Source of the DNA: an uncultured Nitrososphaera sp.
GTDB lineage: Archaea; Thermoproteota; Nitrososphaeria; Nitrososphaerales; Nitrososphaeraceae
Assembly (NCBI GenBank): GCA_946480575.1
Contig: CAMLKF010000034.1
Location: 1 to 19,379, forward strand
Length of the DNA stretch: 19,379 nt
Direction of reading: 5' to 3'
How positions within the stretch are numbered: position 1 is the stretch's first letter; each line of letters starts with the position of its first letter. The notes beneath the pieces were generated by a model, which was given only the letters and a program-made list of their open reading frames with translations, ran no database searches and was not told the origin of the DNA. Made by a program: the position numbers and the translations under genes. Shown one piece after another: positions 14,610 through 19,379 of the stretch.

Positions 14610-16927
14610 CAACAACAGTATCCGGATGGCTTTTTGATGCCTATCCTCAGCGGGACAGGATGGTCTTTTGGGTAAAGCAGCAGCAGCAGCAGGATGGCTC
14701 TGCAGTCAGACTCGAAGATAAGTGGACTCACTCCATCTATGTCGGAGCCGACGACAAGCCCCGCCTAAAGTCGGCGTTAGCGCAAGTGGACGCTTCGCAG
14801 CTGGTCAAGGGCTATGAGTTTGTCCAAAAATATGAAAGGATCACCGATGCTTCTAAATCTGAAGTGCTCAAGGTGACATTGTCAAATTCTTACAGGGCGG
14901 AAGAATTGGCGAAGCAAATCATGCTCGTCGGCAGGTTTGGCGAGTTTCGCCTATACAACGTAGATGTGCTGCCAGCACAGTCGTATTTCTACGAGCATGG
15001 CATTTTCCCGCTAGCATTCTGTAGCGTCAGCAGCAGCAGCCGCAGCAGCCGCCGCCAAGGTGATGGTGGTGGTGGTGGCTCAAACTTCAGTTGGAATTTG
15101 GAAGATGATGATGATGTGTGGAAGGTAGACTACAAGCTGCCAGAGTTTCGGACGCTTCATCTGACCGTCAACACAAAGAGCGAAGCGAAGATACCCAGAT
15201 TCACAGATGGCATAGGATCAATCGTCCTTGAAAGCGACGAGGAAACCATCGAAATTAGCGGCAAGCCCGAGGCAGAAATGCTGTCTGAACTTGAAAGAGA
15301 AATGTCAGGGCTGGATCCAGACTTTATCTTCACCGAAGACGGCGACTGGTTCCTTTTCCCCTATCTGGCTTACAGAGCTGAAGTAAACGACACAAGCCTT
15401 GCCTTGGGAAGGGAGAGCAATGGGCCACTTCGGAAGAAGGCGGCAGAAAAAAGCAGCGGTAGCAGCTTCTTTTCCTACGGCAGGGTCTATTATCGCCCTT
15501 CATCTGTCCAGCTACGCGGCAGGGTGCACATTGACACCCGCAATTCCTTCATCTTGGAAGAGTCTGGGCTGCAGGGTCTCTACGAAGTGGCTAGGGTGTG
15601 TAGAATGCCGCTTCACAAAGCGTCGCGCGCTTCGATTGGGCGCTGCATGAGCAGCCTGCAGTTTTATCACGCAACGATAAGGGACATCCTTATCCCTTGG
15701 AGACCTAACGTAGTGGAACACCTAAAATCCACTTGGGAGCTTCTGATAGCCGACAGGGGCGGGACAATACTTGAGCCGGAAATTGGCGTCCATGAGCAGG
15801 TCGCGGAATTCGACTTTGCCTCCCTCTATCCAAACATTATGTCAAAGAAGAACCTGTCCGGAGAAACAGTCCTGTGCGAATGCTGCCCCAACTCTGATCT
15901 GAGGGTGCCAGAGCTAGACTACCACATCTGCAAGAACAGGACTGGGATCGTCCCATTATCACTTGAGATTTTGCTTGTAAAGCGGGCGCGTTACAAGCAG
16001 CTAATGAAGTCTGCCACAACGCCGCCTGACCAAAAGGCAATCTTTGATGCTCGGCAAAATTCGCTGAAATGGATTTTGGTCACGTCATTTGGATATCTGG
16101 GATATAGCAATTCAAAGTTCGGGCGCATCGACGCCCACATCGCCACCTGCGCCTTTGACAGGCAGGTTTTCATGCAGGCGGTGAGAGTCGCTGAAAGGCT
16201 TGGCTACATCGTGTTGCACGGAATAGTCGATTCGCTATGGGTAAAAAAGCCGGGGGGCGGCGCAACAGAAGCCGCCGACTACATGGCGCTCAAGGATGCC
16301 ATAGAGAAGGAAACTGGCTTTGCAATTTCCTTTGAAGGCGAATACAAATGGGTCGCATTCGTCCACTCCAAGGACAATGAGCAAGTGCCGGTGCCTAACA
16401 GATACTTCGGCGTGTTCGCTGGTGATGGCAACAAGCTCAAAATTAGAGGGATTGGCCAGCGGCGGCACGATACGCCGGCATTCTTCTCCAGATGCGAGGG
16501 GGAAGTCTTGAAGATAATGGCTGCCGGGAACACCGCTGCAGAGGTACGGGGGCTAATGCCAGCCGTGAAAGAAACCTTCCATAGATATGCCAGACTCTTG
16601 AAAGAGAGGAAGGCGCCGCTCACAGAGCTTGTCTTTACAAAGAGACTATCCAAGGAGGCTGATGAATATCGCGCTAGCACTGTAGAGACGAGCGCGCTAC
16701 GCCAGTTATTGGATCAAGGCAGGCACCTGCATGCCGGCGAAGTCCTGCAATATGTCATTACCGACTACTATTACAAAAAGAAGGGTGCCAAGCGCGCTAT
16801 CCCCGTCCAGCTGATAGACAAAGAGACTACTACCTCCTACGATGTGAGAAGATACACAGAGCTTCTAGCCGACATGGTAAGCTCCATCACCGAACCATTC
16901 GGTATTTCAAACATTGCAGAAATATAA
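14606..16927 (+). CDS. B-family DNA polymerase homologue, PolB2/Dpo2-like, degenerate active sites
   Basis: A 773 aa protein. Motif A is intact: F-D-F-A-S-L-Y-P-N-I with Asp403. Motif B is recognisable: R-Q-N-S-L-K-W-I-L-V-T-S-F-G-Y-L-G-Y (Lys488, Gly496). Motif C, normally Y-G-D-T-D-S, reads H-G-I-V-D-S at 538-543, so the first Asp is Ile540 while Asp542 remains. The exonuclease looks dead: Exo I D-x-E is replaced around L-H-L-T-V-N-T (184-190), and Exo II reads T-E-D-G-D-W-F-L-F-P-Y-L (243-254), where an Asn and an Asp are expected. The K-K-R-Y position is P-N-R-Y (597-600). A low-complexity insertion of Ser/Arg/Gly lies at about 141-158. These changes match the archaeal PolB2/Dpo2 group, described as apparently inactivated and linked to damage tolerance. 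TTG 14606 overlaps the previous TGA. Since Asp403 and Asp542 remain, weak polymerase activity cannot be excluded. Confidence 0.85.
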   Translation: MTTTVSGWLFDAYPQRDRMVFWVKQQQQQDGSAVRLEDKWTHSIYVGADDKPRLKSALAQVDASQLVKGYEFVQKYERITDASKSEVLKVTLSNSYRAEELAKQIMLVGRFGEFRLYNVDVLPAQSYFYEHGIFPLAFCSVSSSSRSSRRQGDGGGGGSNFSWNLEDDDDVWKVDYKLPEFRTLHLTVNTKSEAKIPRFTDGIGSIVLESDEETIEISGKPEAEMLSELEREMSGLDPDFIFTEDGDWFLFPYLAYRAEVNDTSLALGRESNGPLRKKAAEKSSGSSFFSYGRVYYRPSSVQLRGRVHIDTRNSFILEESGLQGLYEVARVCRMPLHKASRASIGRCMSSLQFYHATIRDILIPWRPNVVEHLKSTWELLIADRGGTILEPEIGVHEQVAEFDFASLYPNIMSKKNLSGETVLCECCPNSDLRVPELDYHICKNRTGIVPLSLEILLVKRARYKQLMKSATTPPDQKAIFDARQNSLKWILVTSFGYLGYSNSKFGRIDAHIATCAFDRQVFMQAVRVAERLGYIVLHGIVDSLWVKKPGGGATEAADYMALKDAIEKETGFAISFEGEYKWVAFVHSKDNEQVPVPNRYFGVFAGDGNKLKIRGIGQRRHDTPAFFSRCEGEVLKIMAAGNTAAEVRGLMPAVKETFHRYARLLKERKAPLTELVFTKRLSKEADEYRASTVETSALRQLLDQGRHLHAGEVLQYVITDYYYKKKGAKRAIPVQLIDKETTTSYDVRRYTELLADMVSSITEPFGISNIAEI

Positions 16928-16980
16928 AAGAAGAGTCAAAGCAGCAGCAGCAACTACTATGTTATGGTATTAGCGCAGTA

Positions 16981-17001
16981 GAATAATAATAATAATAATA
17001 A
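16981..17001. repeat. (AAT)n microsatellite after the PolB-like gene
   Basis: About seven AAT units lie in the 112 bp gap between two convergent genes. No coding frame or RNA gene is visible there. Confidence 0.85.
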
Positions 17002-17015
17002 CCGTAGCAGAGACC

Positions 17016-17037
17016 CTTTTTCCTTTATTTAATATTT
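17016..17037 (+). terminator. T-rich terminator region of the RadA/PolB operon
   Basis: T5 and further T-rich stretches follow a short GC-containing segment, the usual form of archaeal factor-independent termination. It sits at the convergent junction with the 69 aa gene on the other strand. Confidence 0.35.
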
Positions 17038-17039
17038 CG

Positions 17040-17249
17040 CTATGCTTCTGCAGTCCCTGTTAGGTCCAACTTGCCATTTTTGACATCAATCAAAAATTTT
17101 ATCCATTGGTCAATTTCCATGATTTTTCCATCATCAATTTGCTTTAAAAGACCTTGTTCAGGTTCAATCAACACTTTGTGTTTTTCAATTTCTTCTTTTC
17201 TTGAATATGCATAGTTGATCATAAGGTCAAGAATCTGTTCTGTCGACAT
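17040..17249 (-). CDS. Hypothetical 69 aa helical protein
   Basis: From ATG 17249 the frame encodes 69 residues: M-S-T-E-Q-I-L-D-L-M-I-N-Y-A-Y-S-R-K-E-E-I-E-K-H-K and on to I-D-Q-W-I-K-F-L-I-D-V-K. It is helical, charged and AT-rich in codon use compared with the ATP synthase genes. A longer frame to 17288 exists, but the TATA-like box at 17271-17280 lies inside it and about 27 nt before ATG 17249, which supports the shorter protein. It is divergent from the RNase H-like gene. I do not recognise the family. Confidence 0.55.
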   Translation of the reverse strand: MSTEQILDLMINYAYSRKEEIEKHKVLIEPEQGLLKQIDDGKIMEIDQWIKFLIDVKNGKLDLTGTAEA

Positions 17250-17270
17250 AAGTAACGTAGATCCATCCAG

Positions 17271-17280
17271 CCTAAAAAGG
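17271..17280 (-). promoter_or_regulatory. TATA-like box of the 69 aa gene
   Basis: The minus strand reads CCTTTTTAGG, itself a palindrome, centred about 27 nt before ATG 17249. Confidence 0.45.
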
Positions 17281-17319
17281 ATGCACAATAGCCAAAGAAG
17301 TTAGTCAGGATGTAAATTG

Positions 17320-17327
17320 TATTAAAT
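17320..17327 (+). promoter_or_regulatory. TATA box of the RNase H-like gene
   Basis: TATTAAAT is centred about 27 nt before ATG 17351. This favours that start over the in-frame GTG at 17330, which would lie upstream of the expected transcript start. Confidence 0.55.
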
Positions 17328-17350
17328 GGGTGAAATGCGAAAACCGCTGG

Positions 17351-17971
17351 ATGAAGAAGAAGAAGGAAGAAGTTATCTCGGTCCGAGTTCTTGGACGATG
17401 TTTACCTAAAGATTTTGGCAGCATCGCATGTTACGCTTACATTATTAGAAATAAAGATGGTCTTTTGTTGCATGAAGCATGTGGACTAGCTGCAGAGCCA
17501 AATTCACGATCACCGACTAACAATGTCGCTACTTACACTGCTTTGATAAAAGCATTAGAATGGCTCGTCCGTCACGTCTATACTGGGAACATCATTATAA
17601 CCGTAAGGAGCAGTTCAAAGTATCTAGTCTCTCAACTTGACGACGAAGGCTATTATAATTCCATTGGTCAAGTTAACGGCATGTCAAAGAATATCGTTCC
17701 ATTGCATACAAAGGCAATGAAGTTAAAATCAAAATTCTACAAATTATCATTTGAATTGATTAGCAGTAGTGGCAGAGGAAATGATGATGATAATGATGAT
17801 TCTGTAGACATGAACGACAAAGAGATTGAAGAGCTAGCGATTTTGGCATATACTGAAGCAAAAGAAAAAATCTTGAGAGCGAACAGCATAGATGAGCAGA
17901 AAATACCTTTTGTCACAGCAGCACAACTAATGAAGCATACTAGAGAAATGAAAACGATATCAAACCCATAG
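17351..17971 (+). CDS. RNase HI-fold protein lacking the catalytic acidic residues
   Basis: A 206 aa protein whose first two thirds follow archaeal/bacterial RNase HI. R-V-L-G-R-C-L-P-K-D-F-G-S-I-A-C-Y stands where Y-F-D-G-x-C-x-P-x-N-P-G-G-I-A is usual. P-T-N-N-V-A-T-Y-T-A-L-I stands for T-N-N-x-A-E-Y-x-A-L-I. T-V-R-S-S-S-K-Y-L-V-S-Q-L stands for x-x-G-D-S-x-L-V-x-x-x. The four metal-binding positions D-E-D-D thus become Leu14, Thr61, Ser88 and probably Glu160. Hydrolysis of RNA/DNA hybrids is therefore unlikely, while the fold may still bind hybrid or dsRNA. An Asp/Asn-rich segment (144-150), encoded by GAT/AAT triplets, replaces the usual loop before the last helix. Composition is AT-rich. 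It is divergent from the 69 aa gene with a 101 bp gap. The alignment is from memory of the family, so the last position is the least certain. Confidence 0.72.
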   Translation: MKKKKEEVISVRVLGRCLPKDFGSIACYAYIIRNKDGLLLHEACGLAAEPNSRSPTNNVATYTALIKALEWLVRHVYTGNIIITVRSSSKYLVSQLDDEGYYNSIGQVNGMSKNIVPLHTKAMKLKSKFYKLSFELISSSGRGNDDDNDDSVDMNDKEIEELAILAYTEAKEKILRANSIDEQKIPFVTAAQLMKHTREMKTISNP

Positions 17972-18068
17972 ACGACAAGGGTCAGGCAGGCAGAGACAGA
18001 TATATAATAACAGACAGAGTCCAACCAATAACCAGCCGCATATGACCCTGCACAGCAGGAAAGCTTGT

Positions 18069-18075
18069 AAAAAAA
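18069..18075 (-). terminator. T7 tract terminating the DUF72 gene
   Basis: Seven A on the plus strand give a T7 run about 20 nt past the stop of the minus-strand DUF72 gene. Archaeal polymerase commonly terminates at such tracts. Confidence 0.4.
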
Positions 18076-18093
18076 GTCAGAGCGACTATGATG

Positions 18094-18987
18094 TTAGACC
18101 GCATCAAAATGCTGCAACTGCGTTTGTTTCTTTAAACCCGCCAGTTTTGCCGCGATCCGATTTTTTGCAGCTTCCTGTTCTTTGGTCAGCTGCTCACCTA
18201 ACATCTCCTTGAACTCAAGCGCGTTCTCAACTGCTTTTGCGCCGTAATGATTATTAAAATAGACCCTGAGTCGCTTAGCCTCTGGGTCCTTCCGAATCCT
18301 CTTGACTTTCTCCGCCCAAGGCTTGAGTTCCTCTTCGCTGTAGGAATAGTTATACCAATAGCCTTGATTTCTGCCATGCAGCCGAATAAAGGCATGGTCT
18401 GCGGTCAAAGTGATATTATCTGATAAATATTTCAGCGTAGGATCGGGTGAATCTGTCATCGTTGCCGCAACATTGTAGTGTTTGAGCAGTTCCCAAGGAC
18501 CCTCTGTTTTCCAGCTTGGGTGTCTAAACTCCAAGGCATAGTCATAGCCCCGCGGTAACCTGTCAAGGAAGCCCTCTACATGCTTGAACTCATCGACTGA
18601 GAAACTAGGTGGCAGCTGCACCAGAATCGCGCCCAGCTTGTTCGCTTTTTTCAACGGTGAGATCCTTTCCAGAAATTCTTCAAATGCTTCTGCGGCGCCC
18701 ACTTTCACGTTCAGCCGCTTTTGATGAGTGATTGTCTCTGGAACCTTAACTGAGAATTCAAAATTTTCTGGCGTAGCCTTGATCATTCCGTAGAAGGTTC
18801 CCTGCCCCATCTTCGAATAGAACTTTTCATAGAATATGGCGTCAAATTCTGCGGTAGGAAAGAACTCTGAATAATAACGCAGGCGCTTTGTCTGCGAATC
18901 TGGATAGAATGAGCCTACCCAGCCTCCTCTAGCTACATCGTCTCCATAGTTCCATCCAGAGCAGCCAATAAGGACTTCAGATGCCAT
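18094..18987 (-). CDS. DUF72 (YecE-like) TIM-barrel protein
   Basis: A 297 aa protein from ATG 18987. It begins V-L-I-G-C-S-G-W-N-Y, the family signature, and continues with F-Y-P, L-R-Y-Y-S-E-F-F-P-T-A-E-F-D-A-I-F-Y, F-E-F-S-V-K-V-P-E-T-I-T-H, L-G-A-I-L-V-Q-L-P-P-S-F, A-L-E-F-R-H-P-S-W, F-I-R-L-H-G-R-N and V-Y-F-N-N-H-Y-G-A-K-A-V. All are standard DUF72 blocks, and the length is normal plus a Lys/Gln-rich C-terminal helix. The fold is a TIM barrel; the biochemical role is not established. The longer frame to 19080 is rejected because the TATA-like box falls about 27 nt before ATG 18987. Confidence 0.88.
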   Translation of the reverse strand: MASEVLIGCSGWNYGDDVARGGWVGSFYPDSQTKRLRYYSEFFPTAEFDAIFYEKFYSKMGQGTFYGMIKATPENFEFSVKVPETITHQKRLNVKVGAAEAFEEFLERISPLKKANKLGAILVQLPPSFSVDEFKHVEGFLDRLPRGYDYALEFRHPSWKTEGPWELLKHYNVAATMTDSPDPTLKYLSDNITLTADHAFIRLHGRNQGYWYNYSYSEEELKPWAEKVKRIRKDPEAKRLRVYFNNHYGAKAVENALEFKEMLGEQLTKEQEAAKNRIAAKLAGLKKQTQLQHFDAV

Positions 18988-19010
18988 GATAACTCTATAG
19001 ACCACGTCAC

Positions 19011-19016
19011 ATATAG
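19011..19016 (-). promoter_or_regulatory. TATA-like box of the DUF72 gene
   Basis: The minus strand reads CTATAT, centred about 27 nt before ATG 18987, within a longer AT-rich block. Confidence 0.5.
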
Positions 19017-19057
19017 AAGCTACAGTCCTCTGGAGGGGGAGGGGGTACCATGTCATT

Positions 19058-19345
19058 TTGCCAATTGATTGCCCTGTCAATCTAGATAATGTAGAGGAAC
19101 TTGTAGCGTTAACAGATAGCCCAAATAATGCATTTCTGCAATTTGCAGAGCGTTATCTGTCTCGCAACAAGAACGATAATGGTCATCACTCAGCTATCAA
19201 GTCGTGTATGCTTCGAGTCTCACACTCTCTTAACTCAAAATGCAGAGAGGCAGGAATGAATGATGCAGAAGACACAATAATCCAGCGCTGGGAACTCTAT
19301 AGGCCAGATTACAGACAGACTGTTATTTGGACACTTCTATGCTGA
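19058..19345 (+). CDS. Uncertain 95 aa ORF near the window edge
   Basis: A TTG-started frame of 95 codons, with a purine-rich GGAGGGGGAGGGGG stretch about 13-26 nt upstream that could serve as a ribosome-binding site. The product is polar with two helical stretches (N-A-F-L-Q-F-A-E-R-Y-L and H-S-A-I-K-S-C-M-L-R-V) and matches no family I know. It may be a real small gene, the remnant of a larger one, or chance. An overlapping ATG frame at 19050 stops after 11 codons. Confidence 0.3.
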   Translation: MPIDCPVNLDNVEELVALTDSPNNAFLQFAERYLSRNKNDNGHHSAIKSCMLRVSHSLNSKCREAGMNDAEDTIIQRWELYRPDYRQTVIWTLLC

Positions 19346-19379
19346 CTTGTAGCAAACCCACAACAGCAATGCTTATGGC

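Noticed and set aside
17972..18093. Possible tRNA or small RNA in the gap before the DUF72 gene
   Set aside because: No T-loop motif, acceptor stem or kink-turn boxes found; only short repeats and a T-run belonging to the opposite-strand gene.
19050..19085. ATG-started ORF after the G-rich stretch
   Set aside because: It stops after 11 codons; the TTG frame at 19058 is the only one of useful length.

Overview
The window looks like a chromosomal segment of an ammonia-oxidising thaumarchaeon (Nitrososphaerota), most likely Nitrososphaera or a close relative. The evidence is an archaeal A-type ATP synthase operon, an archaeal NEMF/RqcH gene, CBS-zinc-ribbon and Mut7-C genes, CbiT, and TATA-like boxes placed about 26-32 nt before start codons, which is the leaderless-mRNA layout. 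GC is moderate, TTG and GTG starts are frequent, and AAT, CAG and CAA microsatellites are common. The genus is inferred from protein character, not from a database search.

Layout. 1-41: probable tail of an unseen plus-strand gene. 86-618 (minus): decayed RTX-like calcium-binding secreted protein with several frame changes. 747-1663 (minus): CbiT methyltransferase and a small membrane protein. 1755-4919 (plus): RqcH/NEMF-type ribosome quality-control protein, then an overlapping pair (CBS-domain zinc-ribbon protein and Mut7-C-type nuclease). 4968-12350 (plus): ATP synthase genes in the order E-A-B-D-(47 aa protein)-K-I. Subunits C and F are absent from the window. The B-D junction is filled by a perfect (AG)n tract.

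12601-16927 is the most interesting part. A minus-strand gene with a ribbon-helix-helix-like N-terminus is divergent from a tightly overlapping four-gene operon. The operon encodes a zinc-ribbon RadA/RecA paralogue with a destroyed Walker A motif, two tandem small helical proteins that are paralogues of each other, and a B-family DNA polymerase homologue with a degenerate exonuclease and an altered motif C (PolB2/Dpo2-like). Its promoter carries two adjacent GAACGGTTC sites next to the TATA box. The architecture resembles, by analogy, the bacterial ImuA-ImuB mutasome (inactive RecA-like plus inactive polymerase-like proteins). I infer a DNA-damage tolerance or mutagenesis cassette.

16928-19379 looks accessory and is more AT-rich. 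It holds a 69 aa hypothetical protein divergent from an RNase HI-fold protein in which all four catalytic acidic positions appear substituted, then a DUF72 protein and an uncertain 95 aa ORF at the edge. Two gene systems in the window, the RadA/PolB cassette and the RNase H-like gene, are therefore built from enzyme folds that seem to have lost canonical active sites.
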